Positions 47,179-58,429 of a stretch of DNA of 64,000 nucleotides are shown piece after piece (position 1 is the first letter of the stretch; the number at the start of each line of letters is the position of its first letter). The DNA comes from Pyrocephalus nanus (lineage: Eukaryota; Chordata; Aves; Passeriformes; Tyrannidae), in NCBI GenBank assembly GCA_038380795.1, contig CM076259.1, positions 27,944,977 to 28,008,976 of the forward strand, read 5' to 3'. The translations under genes and the position numbers were made by a program. The notes under the pieces were generated by a model, which worked only from the letters and a program-made list of their open reading frames with translations, searched no databases and was not told the DNA's origin.

Positions 47179-47215
<37 letters not shown>
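47179..47215 (+). repeat. Poly-T tract (37 T)
   Basis: An unbroken run of 37 T stands in otherwise ordinary intergenic sequence. It may be the tail of a minus-strand retrocopy or an expanded simple repeat; the flanks show nothing recognisable. Confidence 0.8.
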
Positions 47216-47218
<3 letters not shown>

Positions 47219-49184
47219 CCTGCTATCTCTTCCTCTGTGGTCTACTATTTCAGGTGCTGTGAGGCATAGCAAATGAAATGGTTCTATTTGTTCCCTACCT
47301 CTGTACCCCACATTTCTGTATCTTTTCTACTTTTACTCTCTTCTTGCCAGAATTTCCTTCATGCCTTAGCCTGCCTCGGGGCCCTGACCACAAACACCAT
47401 GCCTCTTTTTCCTCCTCTGAATTGGCCCCTGATGCTCAGAAATCTTTTGGTAGGCAAGGAAGGACTGAAAGCAGCATAGCAGCTCCCCCACCAGCAGTGG
47501 CAAAGCAACAATAAAGACAGACCAGAAAACAGATTGCTTTGTCAAAGCAAGCTCTGGCTGCTTCTCCATAGGATAGCCCCTTGTTCCCTGAGGGATGTGT
47601 TCTTTTGCACCCACAGAAGAGAAACTTTTTGTTAGTCACTGATATGCTTAGTATGGCAAAGTATTGTCTAGTATTTTCTGATGCTTTTGGATGCCTGATT
47701 TGAGACATGTAAAACTTTAAAACTCTTTAACTCTCCATGACTTTAGGAAGAGTTACAGGTACAGAGGTCCCCTGAAATACCTGATTTTGGATGGGTTGTG
47801 GTTTCTTTTGTAACTTTTCCTTGTTCCTGTTGCATTTATTAAGCAGAAGTGACATCTAGTGTTGAGTCGAGGACAGGTCCGTGTCTGTCACACTCATGCT
47901 TGTACCAAGGACACTAAAGGGTTTATGAGCACAACCTGCTAATAAAACATGAAAGGAACAAAATGCTGGATGCATTTTCTGAACGTGTAGGTTTTGTGAG
48001 CTGGAGAGGCTTTCTCAGACAAATGTGCTGTAAAGCCCCTGCTTCTCCCCAGTACTAAGCATCTAATTAATCTGGGTCTTTGTGTTTGTGGAGCCCAGTC
48101 TAGCAACTATGCCATGGATACCCATGCATTTATTTATTATACAACCCAGAAAGCAACCCAGTTGGGTTTCTGACATTTTGAACTAAAAGTTATTCACAGG
48201 TGATCCGTTACTTTGTTTGCTTGTTTGTTGCCCCTCAAGGGTTTGGTAGTAAATGCATCTTAGTCTGACTCTATGTGTGGGCTGTTTACAGCTTGGGATT
48301 CTGTGGATTCTGTGGTCCAGTTGCATGTTCCTAGGTTGCATTTTTGGGGACTGTTTTGTTTGAGAGACAGAAGTCTGAGAGCCGAAAGTGAGACTGACTT
48401 CATCTTTGTGGTGAAGAATTACTTTACCAGCCCCAGCAACTGCAAAGAATGTAAAAATCAAGTAACTACCCCCTCCAACCACAAAACCTCCTCCAAAACA
48501 AAGGAGCCAGTGTCCTGCTTCCTTGAGTTCAAAACTACCAGACAAAAAACCCCAAACAAACAAACAAAACACACATACAAAAACAAACAAACAAATAAAA
48601 CCAAAAAACAACTATCAGAAACTGGGGAGGTGCAGTTTATGTGTGATTTTATTATTTTTTTAATCCTCTTGTTATAAAGTAAGGAATTAAACAGATAAGT
48701 AATTCTTGAGATACAAACTAAGGTATCCACTGTGGCAGAGCAGGACAGGAACACAAGAGGTTCCGGTGGGTTGAAGGACTTTGCTGTTAATTTGATTTTT
48801 TCACCATTTTACCTTTTTGAGCATTGTGAAGTGGGTGCATACGAGAAATCTACTGCTTTAAGTGAAATTGTTTAAACACCCTGCAATCTAGCAGTGAATA
48901 GTCTCTAAACAAGAAAAGAGAAAAACAGTTTTATGAAAGAGATAAAAATACTTTAGTCTTTAGTCTTTGCTTGTTGAAGTGTTTTTTGCATATTTGCTCA
49001 TTTTCAATGAATCTTCATGTTCATAATTCATCTCACTCCTTGTATTGCTTTTTTCTGAGGGCAATAGAGGAAAAGGGGTTTAACCCTTTCCTCTTGGAGT
49101 TTTCTTCTCTTCCGCTTTTGAAACAAGCTTTCTTTGCCAGATTTTGAGTTACTGCTGTTTCTGCAGGAAGGGGATAAGGGGAAG

Positions 49185-49285
49185 TTTGGGAAACCTGGTC
49201 TAGTGGAAGGTGTCCCTGCCCATGGCAGGGGGGTTGCAATTAGATGATCTTTAAGGTCCGTCCCAACCCAAACCATTCTGTGATT
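49185..49285 (+). mobile_element. CR1 LINE 3' end (plus)
   Basis: GGTCTAGTGGAAGGTGTCCC, TGCCCATGGCAGGGGGGTTG and AGATGATCTTTAAGGTCC lead to CCATTCTGTGATTCAT, the canonical CR1 terminus. The copy is close to the remembered consensus and strongly 5' truncated. Confidence 0.9.
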
Positions 49286-51104
49286 CATAAAAAAAGCAAA
49301 CAAACCCAACCCACAAAGAAAACTCCATAAATATTTCTAGTGTCAAACCCCTAACCCCACCCTATGATATTCTCCTTTTTTTCAGTGGCTTACTTCCTTG
49401 TGCATAGAGCACCACGTAAGTGAGATTGGCAAAATTTAAATCCATTGATTTTTCAATCCCAATAATACTAGCAAAGATGGTCATTAGAACCAAGAACTCA
49501 TTTGTTTCTGTGAACCTGGGAGTATTTGTATAGAGATCCTTTGCCATCTTTTTGTATCAATATATCCCATCACATATCACCTTTTGGTTTTCCCTGAAGC
49601 CATGAAAAGCCCCACTGCCAGCTTTGGTTCTCTGCAGAGAGTATGTGGGTGATTAAGGAGTCCACTGTTGCCTGCATCACCCTGTAACATAGTTGAGATA
49701 AACTCAGTCTTTGTGATGCCTTCATGGCTCACACATTTGGCCAAAGGGCTTTTCTGAGTCTGCAGGTGCTGAGAAAGATGAGAACGTTTAGTTCACAATT
49801 AATTATGTCATATTAGATATATACTTCTATTTTAGGAACACAACTAAATTTAATGAGTAAAACATACTAGCAGGCTAAGATGAATGACTGTTGTTCACTG
49901 GCCACATAAATCCATCCTGTTCTAGGCTGTTCTAGTCTTTCTTTCAAGCATTCCTCGCACTGGGGTGCTCATTCTCCCTCTCTTCTCTTGCCAGAGAGTG
50001 AACACAATGGTTGAGGAGTGGAAGCTTCCCCTTTCCAGCAGCACTGAGCTGTAGGTCGAGGTCACTGCAACACACCAAACCATGCTCTCAAAGCATGATT
50101 GTGTGATTTTCCTGTACGGAGAAGTGATTTCACATATAGCTGCTGCTACAAAGTGAGGGCCTGCTTCTCTCCAAATCCCAAAATGAAAATTTCAGTTGCT
50201 CTACTTCCAGCCTCTGCAGAGCAGCAAAAGAACAAATCATGTGGAAAAAACCCCGAACTGCAACTACATATTTTTATGCTGGCTTAGTTCTGTGATCTGG
50301 TACACCATGGGCTCAGCCAAGCACTGGTGAAAGACACGCAGCATGAGGATTTGGCTGGAGCTATAGTGTGCAGGCTGCTTGTTTCGGCAGGGATAAACTG
50401 TCTCCCTTTCCAGCTCCCCATCTTTTCTAGTAACGTCGTACCTGACAGAGCAGGGATGCCTGAAGCATCCCACAGCGAACTAATGAAGATTGCATTGCTT
50501 GCTCCTGCTGTAGTACAGCCTTCTGGCATGCTGGCCAATGAACCCACCTGAAAGTACATTACAGAGTGAACCTGCCTTGTGAAAATAAGAAAAAATATTG
50601 CCACTGCAGCTCTGCTACAGCCTCCTTGCCCTGCTTTACCAGCTCTGCATCTCTGTGGCTGCTCAAAAGGCTATGTAGGTCAGAAGGGGGAAGAGAATTT
50701 TTAAAAACCCTGCTTAAATAGCACCTTTGTCACCTGGATATCTCCCATTGAAACTCTTTGGAAAATGAAGGTTGTTCATTATAGGTGCTTCCCACGTAAG
50801 CAAACTGTAAACTGCAACCAGCACAAAAGATCTGCAGCCTGTGTGTCACAAAGTACTTCAATATATATTTTATGACTGCAATTCATATGGCTTCTGAAGG
50901 ATAAGGACAAACAAAAACCAAAGTTCTAAGGTTTTGTCAAGATGGTGGTGCTTTACCAGACCTTTGACCCAGAGCAATGAGATGGCTGGCTGTAGGAAGA
51001 TCAAAATTAAAGTGAAATAGTTAATGATTTTTATTTCCTGAGTGTAATATTGGCCACTGCCCAGTTCTGTTGACTAGGGTGTTTCACAAGACTTCTGTGC
51101 ACGC

Positions 51105-51110
51105 TATAAA
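51105..51110 (+). promoter_or_regulatory. TATA box of the EDSP-like gene
   Basis: TATAAA within ACGCTATAAATGCAGG lies about 95 bases before a consensus donor (ATCAAG/GTGAGA at 51199/51200). That donor ends a non-coding first exon whose start is expected near 51135. The promoter is not CpG rich, unlike the other genes here, which fits tissue-restricted expression. Confidence 0.65.
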
Positions 51111-51134
51111 TGCAGGCAGGTGAGACGCCTTCCA

Positions 51135-51199
51135 CAAAGAGCAGCTCCGGACCGCAGGGATTGCCCTCAGCTCTTCCCGTCTCTGAAGCTGACATCAAG
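51135..51199 (+). other. Non-coding first exon of the EDSP-like gene (inferred)
   Basis: This stretch runs from about 30 bases below the TATA box to the donor ATCAAG/GTGAGA. It has no ATG in useful frame. The tail of this exon and its donor are also present in the decayed copy at 56163-56196. The 5' boundary is an estimate. Confidence 0.55.
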
Positions 51200-52618
51200 G
51201 TGAGAGGCACACTTTTGACGTGAAAACTGTAATGGTTTCTTGGGCAGGTGCTGTGAAACGCAGTTGAAGAGAGAGGGGTTTAGTGTTGAGATGAGAGCCA
51301 CAAGCACATGTGTGAGGGTCTGCTGTCTGTATTCTGTGGACACTTATCCCACCTTTCAGGTGATGAGAAGACGACTGCGGGACAAACATACCTTACAAAG
51401 GGAGAGTGTGGAGAGGGCCATTGATATGTAATTCTGAGGGGCGAAATTAAATTGTTTTACAAACTTGTCTTCATCATGGGATCTTTATGCTGTATCAGTA
51501 AAATTAACTGGCTTACTATTATTATTATTTCTACAGGTAGAAGGTAATGGTGCTTAATCAACCAGCAAGTTAAAGTTCAGGTTCCCCCGGCTCCCATAAA
51601 TTCTATTGCAACTGTGAAAAAATGCTTAAATGTTTTTAATCCCATTGTGAGACTTTTTAAAAAGGTTTAAGGGATTGGGGGGTGGTGTGGTTTATTAATT
51701 ATTATGACCCACATGTTTTGCAGTATTAATCTGGCTTTTAACCTTACTGGGCATACCTGTTCTTTTCCCATCCCTTTTCAGAATCAGCTAGAGAAACTGC
51801 TTTTTTGCCTCAGATATATTTGTCCTGAAATCTAAATCTTTGCTCTGATGATTTTTATATGATATAAAGAGGGAGTTATTGCCATAACTGGCTGCTCATG
51901 ACTGTTCCTGAAGCTGTTACTGATAAATATTATAGTACTTTAACTGAATCCAGATGAGTGTATGGATTTAGATCCATGTATTCCTAACAGTGTTAGAAAA
52001 AGATATTTACAATTTGAACTTTAGTCTGATTCAAAGAGATGTTGCTTAGAATTTGATTGCTTCTCAGTGTATGTCAAGGACAGGAATCTCTTGATTTCAG
52101 TAAAATTTCATATAAAAAGAGAAATAAGGTATTTCAGTGAGTCTTAAATTCTTTTCTGCCCATAAAAAATAGCTTTTTTTTCCTATTTGAAGTACAAAAG
52201 GCACTTTCCTTTAGAAATTAATTGTATGTCCCACTGCTTTTATATGGTTTTCTATGTGGATCATGAAACCTAGTCCAAACAATGAGGGCCAGTTTCTAAA
52301 ATAATTCTCAAAACCCAGTATATGCAACTGAATAAAAATGGATGGTTCTGGTGTACATACCTCATTTTACTTTTTTCCTCCAAATTCAAATTTCTGTGTC
52401 GTGTCCTCACTCTTTCACAGCTGTTGCTATGTTATTCTCTGATAAAAATGCTTTACTTTTCTTTTTTTTTTTCACCTTTTGTCCACTATGCTTTCCAGCA
52501 TTTCATGTCTAGTGTGTAAAAGCTTCTCACAAGCATTTCTTGTTTTCTGTTTTCATTTTCTGCAGGTTATCATCCAACTTCTACAGCAGAATATCTGAAC
52601 TCTGGAAGTCCTACTGAG

Positions 52619-53155
52619 ATGGGAAAAATCATCATTTACGAGCATGCCAACTTCCAGGGTTTGTCCAAAGAATTGACCACTGACATTGCCAATCTAAAAG
52701 ATGTAGATTGGAATGATTGTATCTCCTCAGTGAGAGTCATTGGCCAGCCTTGGGTGGCTTATCAGCATGCAAATTATGCAGGCAATTTAATGGTATTTGA
52801 GGAGGGAGATCATGATTTTGTTGGTAAAAAGATGAATGATAAGATCAGTTCTCTGAGGGTGATCACTGAACATTTGCACGATCCTCAGATCACCCTCTAT
52901 GAACATGCTGATTACCAAGGGAAGAGCAGAATAATAAGAGAAGCCACCAATCTGGCTAGAGGACATGACAATGATACCATATCTTCTCATAAAGTCCAGA
53001 GAGGTGTCTGGCTGTTGTGTGAACACAGTGATGGAAGCGGATTTCAATACATTGCACGAGAACATGAACACCTTCCAAATTACAAGGCAATCAAATTCAA
53101 TGACAAGCTTTCATTCCTGCGTCCCCTTCGCCCGGGTCATCACTGTCATCACTGA
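52619..53155 (+). CDS. Beta/gamma-crystallin-fold protein, EDSP-like
   Basis: A 178-codon frame within one exon that begins at an acceptor at 52565/52566; the ATG at 52619 is the first in the exon. The product has four Greek-key motifs in two domains: IIIYEHANFQG (4-14), WVAYQHANYAG (45-55), ITLYEHADYQG (91-101) and WLLCEHSDGSG (131-141). Each is followed by a calcium-site type motif: NDCISS (32-37), NDKISS (73-78), NDTISS (118-123) and the degenerate NDKLSF (161-166). It ends in a His-rich tail, HHCHH. This matches vertebrate 'epidermal differentiation-specific protein' and its avian homologues as I remember them. The function is not established; a structural or calcium-binding role in skin or other epithelia is the family expectation. 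It is not a lens crystallin: those have introns between motifs or domains, whereas here all four motifs share one exon. A polyadenylation signal is at 53605-53610. Confidence 0.85.
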   Translation: MGKIIIYEHANFQGLSKELTTDIANLKDVDWNDCISSVRVIGQPWVAYQHANYAGNLMVFEEGDHDFVGKKMNDKISSLRVITEHLHDPQITLYEHADYQGKSRIIREATNLARGHDNDTISSHKVQRGVWLLCEHSDGSGFQYIAREHEHLPNYKAIKFNDKLSFLRPLRPGHHCHH

Positions 53156-53604
53156 CTGCAAATCCTGCAAGACTGAGGGAAGATGTAGACCCAGCAAGAA
53201 ATGGGAGACCTAGATCTCCGCCTCTGCTTGTGTCGCTTTTTCCCCCGTGTCACAGGAACAGCAAAGATGCAAGAGTTCCCTGCTGTGCTTCCCTGCAGAT
53301 CTGTACTTCTTGATCCTGCCTTGCACTCTTCTCCCACCCCATGAATGCAGGAATTTTCAGACCTGATCATATAGAAGAGACTCCAAGCTAAAAGACATGC
53401 ATGGGGGGCATGTCAGCTATTGCACTCATGGCTGGCAATGCCCTGTACTATGGGATGTAGAAGCATTGCCTGTTGCCTCTGCTGCCAGCTACATAAAGAA
53501 ATGTGAATGTATAACCAGCATCACTTCATTTGTAATTTGTTTTACAATGCCCTTGCAATACCATGGCCTCTGCCATTGCCTGTAATCCATTTTGCGCTGA
53601 TGCC

Positions 53605-53610
53605 AATAAA
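53605..53610 (+). terminator. EDSP-like gene polyadenylation signal (AATAAA)
   Basis: AATAAA lies 450 bases after the stop codon. The matching position in the decayed copy has become ATTAAA (57747-57752). Confidence 0.7.
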
Positions 53611-53984
53611 AATTCTCTTGCAAGCAACAGTGGGTCTGTTTTATGCATTATTGTGGATAAATATTGCTGTTTCATGATGAGATGTGTCTGTGTGTCCTGA
53701 AAATGGTCATTTGCAAGCATTTTTAATGGATCTCTCCTGAAAGATTTTACCTCTTTCCAGTTTATTTAATCTCAAGGCTTTGATCACACTGATGATATAG
53801 TCTTCTCTTGCCCTAAATTATCGGTGGCTTTTGCTAAACTTATATCCCAATCTTTGAAGGTCCCACCACCCATTGCTCTCCATGGAGTGCTTAACAGACC
53901 ATTGCATTGTTCAGTTTCTTCAGAGGCTGGTGCATCACAGAGGATGTGGCATACCCACTCAATGCCATGTTCTTTAGCCCAGGT

Positions 53985-54600
53985 ATCTATGAGGTTGTTT
54001 AAAGAGACCCATGGGAAGCCTGACTGGCAGTGAAGACCGAGGCAATTAACTCACTGACTACCTCAGCCTTCTCCATATCTGTTGCTACCAGTTCTCCCTT
54101 CTCATTTATCTGGGGTGTACACTCTCCTTGGCCTTTCTCTTCTGACCTATGTACTCCTAGAATCCCTTCTTGTTAGTCGTCAGATCCCTTGCCTAGTCCC
54201 ATTCTATCTGTGCCTTGCCTTTCCCAACCAAATCTCTACACATCCAAATCATACCCTGGTACTCTCCCCAGGCCACCTGTCGCTGCTTCCACTGGTTGTT
54301 CACTTCTTTCTTCTGCCCTAGTGGGAGGAGCAGGTCCTTGCTCAGCCATGCCAGCTTGCAGTCTGTCTTATTTCCTACAGCATGGGGTTGGAGAGCTCTT
54401 GCACTTTACAAAAAGTGACCTTAAAAGTTGGCAGGTCTGGTCCCTGCTGGAAGTGAGAACACTTTCCCAGGGGATTTAATTCACCAACTCGTTAAACAGC
54501 TGGAATTTTGCTCTTTCAAATCTCGGGATCCGGACTTTGCTCCTCGCCAGGTCCATGTTCTTTAACATTATAATCTCAGCCCAGGCTGCGAAAACCTACT
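53985..54600 (-). mobile_element. CR1 LINE internal/5' region (minus)
   Basis: Reverse-oriented CR1 internal blocks are visible in order: GGCAGTGAAGACCGAGGCAA, CCTCAGCCTTCTCCATATCT, TAGAATCCCTTCTTGTTAGT, CTGTCGCTGCTTCCACTGGT, TTTCCCAGGGGATTTAATTC and CAGCTGGAATTTTGCTCT. This part lies towards the 5' end of the element and is normally lost by 5' truncation, so its survival here without the 3' end is notable. Confidence 0.75.
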
Positions 54601-55885
54601 GTGCAACACTCTTGCTTGGGAAAGACTGCAGCATTGGCACCTCTATGCCTTCAATGCAAGGATAAGAAGCATCTGCAGGTCCCCAACCCTGCAAAACTGC
54701 AGATGGCATTAAGAAGAGTAAAAAGAGTACTTCAAAATCTACAGTCAGGGAAAACTTCCACAGGAAGGATTATTACTAATCCACAGTTTAGTGGGAATGG
54801 ACATTTGAACAGAATGCTGCATAAGGAAGGCTTGTAACCAGTGATATTCCAAAAGGAGATGTCTAGAGAAGAAAGCTTGAACACCATGGGTGTAACAAAG
54901 AGGTAATACATAAACAGCCTCAGCTTTTGTCATCTTGATTAGAAACGTTCACAGAACACATTCAGGAGTGTTTGGGTAATTATGGAATATAAAATTTGGG
55001 TTTAAGGTCAGATCTTGTATGCCCAGAAACAGGTGGTGTTACACATTAACCACTTCAGTTATTTTGTAGCAATGCCTTTGTTTCCCTGTTTCATGGCTCT
55101 GACACAGCTTGTTTGCATCAGCTTTGCAAATGAGCCACTTGGGCTCTTCACCTGTAGTGACAACTCCATTGCCCAGGGAGCCCACCATCAGGGCAGAGGT
55201 GCAGAGGGAAACAAGGCAACAGGATGTTCTGCTGCATCACCCTAATCTCTGCTTCTTTAGCTGAATGATTTAACTTTCACTTGGGGAAACTGAACCTTTT
55301 TTTCAGATACAGAATTCTCACACCTGCTGTTTGCCAGCTTGCAAGCTTTCGGTGTGGCTTTCTGCCCTGCTCATTTCATCCGGTGCTGGTATTCCCGCAG
55401 TATGAATTTACAGCATCTTTTAATGTCTCCAGCACTGAAAACCCATTGTGGGAAGCAGGTTTGCAGCAGCTTCCTTTTTTTTCCATATGCATCTTCAAAC
55501 ACATCTTCTCTTTACCCAGAAACGGTTCATGTACATTCAATTCAATTGCTGATGCTTTCTTTAATATCTTCTTGGTTTTCTTTGTCAGAATATTCCTCCT
55601 GCGTATGCTGCTGTGTTTTCTTGGCAGGGTCTTATTGACTTTGGATTAATCAATCAGAGCAATACTATGACAAAGCTTAAATGAGATTCTCCATCCTTCT
55701 AAAATCAAATCTCAAAAAATGCAAAGCTTGTTGCTGACAAAAGCGGTAACAAGAGGCTTTCCTTCAGAGATCCTTAGAGACCATCAGGAAAATAATTGTG
55801 ACATACTGAAATGTGCACAGCTGCAGCAGGTTATTCCTATAAGGAATTCCCTCCTTGGAGCAAACGTGTTTTTGTCATTTGTCTA
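54600..55885. other. Intergenic sequence between the EDSP-like gene and its decayed copy
   Basis: I see nothing recognisable in this 1.3 kb. The 122-codon open frame at 55281-55649 is rich in Phe and Leu from T-rich sequence and has no domain. Confidence 0.55.
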
Positions 55886-56140
55886 GTCCCAAAGCCCTAT
55901 CCACTGAACAATCCACCAATCAAATCCATATGTCTCCACTTTAGAGAGGAGGATGATGTGTGGGGCCATGTCAAAGGCTTTGCAGAAGTCCAGGTAGATG
56001 ACATCTGAAGCCCTTCCCTTGTGCACTGATGTAGTCATTCCATTGTAGAAGGCCACTGGGTTGGTCAGACAGGACTTTCCTGTGATGTAGCCATGCTGGC
56101 TGTCTCAAATTACCTTGCAGTCCTCCATGTGCCTTCCTTT
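55885..56140 (-). mobile_element. CR1 LINE internal fragment (minus) abutting the decayed EDSP-like copy
   Basis: Blocks CCACCAATCAAATCCATATG, GCCATGTCAAAGGCTTTGCA, GAAGTCCAGGTAGATGACAT, AAGGCCACTGGGTTGGTCAG and TAGCCATGCTGGCTGTCTCA are diagnostic of reverse CR1. It ends at CCTCCATGTGCC, about 25 bases before sequence homologous to the first exon of the EDSP-like gene begins. Confidence 0.85.
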
Positions 56141-56162
56141 CCCAAACAGCAGCCCCAGACTG

Positions 56163-58115
56163 TAGCTCTCCCCATCCCTGAAGCTGACATCAAGGTGAGA
56201 GGCACATTTTTTGCATGAAAACTATAATGGTTTCTTGGGCAGGTGCTCTGAAATGGAGTTAAGAGAGAGGGGGTTTAGTGTTGGGGTGAGTTGCAGCAAG
56301 TATGTGAGGATCTGCTGTCTGTATCTGCAGAGACTTATCCCATCTTTCAGGTGATGAGAAGATGGCTGCAGGACAAACATACCTTACCAAGGGAGAGGGT
56401 GGAGAGAGCCATTGCTACCAAATTCTGAGGGATGAAAGAGAAAATATTTTCCATATCTGTCTTAGGCATATACCTAAACCAACACATGCAACAAAATAAA
56501 ATTGGACAGTTGTGGGTACTGAACTCATTTTACTTTTTTCCTCCACATTCAAATTTCTATGTCACGCTCTCACTCCTTTCCAGCTACTGCTATGTTTATC
56601 TTCTGCTAAAAATGTTCTACTTTTCCTTTTACCCCCTATGCTCTCCATCATTTTGTGCAGTTTTCCTAAAGGCTTCTTACAAGCACTGTATGTTTTCTCT
56701 GTTCCTTTCAGGCAGGCTGTCATCCAGGCTCCTACAGCAAGAAATCCAAACTCCACATGTCCTGCTGAGATGGGAAAAATCATGCATGCCCACTTCCAGG
56801 ATTTGTCCAAGGAAATCATCAGTAACATTTCCAATCTAGGACCTGTAGGCTGGAATGATACTGTCTCCTCAGTGCAAGTAGTTGGCCAGCCTTGGTAGCT
56901 TAGGAGCACATAAGTTATACAGGCCAGTTACGGGTACTTGAAGAGGGAGAACATAGCTTTTTTTTTGGTAGAAGGATGAATGATAGGATCCGTTCACTGC
57001 AGATGATCACTGAAGATCTGCACAATCCCCAGATCCCTCTCTATGAACATGCCCAGTACCAAGGGAAGACCAGGACAATAAGAGAAGCAACCAATCTGGC
57101 TACCAGACTCAACAATGACATTGTATCTTCTCACAAAGTCCAGCAAGGTGCCTGGCTGTTGTGAGAACACAGTGATGGAAATGAATTTCAATATGTTTCA
57201 TGGGAACATGAACACTTTCCATATTACACAGCAATCAACTTCAATGACAAGCTTTCATTCCTGCATCCCCTTTGCCCGGGTCATCACTCTTAGACTGCAA
57301 ATCCTGCAAGACCTAGGGAAGATGCAGCCCCAGCAAGAAATGGGAGACCTAGATCTCCGCCTCTGCTTATGTTGCTTTTTTCCCCCGTGTCACAGGAACA
57401 GCAAAGATGCAAGAGCTCCCTGCTGTGCTTCCCTGCAGATCTGTACTTCTTAATCCTGCCTTGCACTCTTCTCCCACCCCATGAATGCAGGAATTATTGT
57501 TCTTGATCATATGAAAGAGACACCATGCTAAGAGACATCAGGGTGTATAACACATTCCAGCTGTCGCTAGCATTCCAGAGTCCTGTACTATGGGATGTAG
57601 AAGCATTGCATGTTGCCCCTGTTGCCAGGTGCATAAAAAAAAATGGGAGCATATAACCAGCATCACTTCATTTGTGATTTGTTTTACAATGACCTTGTGG
57701 TACTGTGGCCTCTGCCATTGTCTGTAATCCATTTTGTGTTGATGCCATTAAAGAATCTTTTGCAAGCAACAGTGAGTCTGTTTTATGTACTGTTTAGTAT
57801 AGGCCAATATTGTTCTTCCATAATGAGATGTGCCTTTGTATCCAGGGAAGGGTTCATGCAGTCACTTGCAAACATTTTTCCTGGACCTCTTCTGAAAGAT
57901 TTTATCTCCTTCCCATTACACTGGTCAGTAGAAGTGGGTTCAGGCTTGACTCAGTCAAATTAAAAGTCTTGGTGAGCTTCTTGATTATTGCTGTGATCCT
58001 GGTCACACTCTTACCCACAGAGTGTACTTGACTATCACACATTTGCTTATATCTCATACAGTCATACTGATGGATCATACTGTCAATATAGTCTTCTACT
58101 GTCCTAAATTTCTTA
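56163..58115 (+). pseudogene. Decayed tandem duplicate of the EDSP-like gene
   Basis: Homology to 51170-53825 begins in the tail of the first exon (CCTGAAGCTGACATCAAG then the same donor). It continues through intron sequence, the coding exon (from ATG at 56770), the 3' UTR and beyond the polyadenylation site. Retention of intron sequence shows a DNA-level duplication, not a retrocopy. Compared with the intact gene, the first motif is shortened (reads KIMHAHFQD), an in-frame TAG lies at 56896-56898, the region 56899-56975 has lost frame, and a TGA stands at 57162-57164 where the intact copy has a Cys codon. About 0.8 kb of the intron is missing relative to the intact copy. The TATA-box region is absent; a CR1 fragment lies there instead. 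It is unlikely to make protein. Confidence 0.85.
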
Positions 58116-58429
58116 ATCTAACAGAAAGTTTTGATAAATTTGAATTGACTGATGAGAGCATTCCAATGGGAAACCTTGTTCGATTTTTTAATCCTGTAAT
58201 GTTTTGATAAAGGATGAGGAATGACAAGCTATTTCTTGAACTGTTTTGCCATGTGCAAGTTTATCTGGAAGTGCAGAGTCACATCCTCTGCTAACACTGT
58301 CTAATGACAGCTGTACTCGCTCCCTGACCTGTATATTATGACAGCTGCCTCACTGCAGCTCCACACTGCAATGTTTATGTATCTCTGCACTGACCTCCTG
58401 TTTGCCAGCAATTCTCTTGTATTTGTAGC

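Larger units (their letters stand above)
44760..51100. other. Intergenic interval between PEX5 and the EDSP-like gene
   Basis: About 6.3 kb with no gene I can support. It holds a possible CR1 fragment (46200-46300), a 37-base poly-T tract (47179-47215), CAAA-rich simple sequence (about 48550-48610) and a CR1 3' end (49185-49285). Open frames of 100-140 codons at 45445-45783, 48183-48611 and 48273-48677 are pyrimidine- or CAAA-biased and lack domains. Confidence 0.65.

Noticed and set aside
48183..48677. Open frames of 134-142 codons on opposite strands
   Set aside because: They derive from a CAAA/GTTT-rich simple-sequence stretch giving Lys/Asn/Thr or Phe/Val/Cys runs; mirrored frames on both strands point to low complexity.
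52787..53071. Minus-strand open frame opposite the EDSP-like gene
   Set aside because: It is the antisense shadow of a strongly conserved plus-strand coding exon.
55281..55649. 122-codon Phe/Leu-rich open frame suggesting a membrane protein
   Set aside because: T-rich sequence alone gives this composition; there is no splice context, promoter or recognisable motif.
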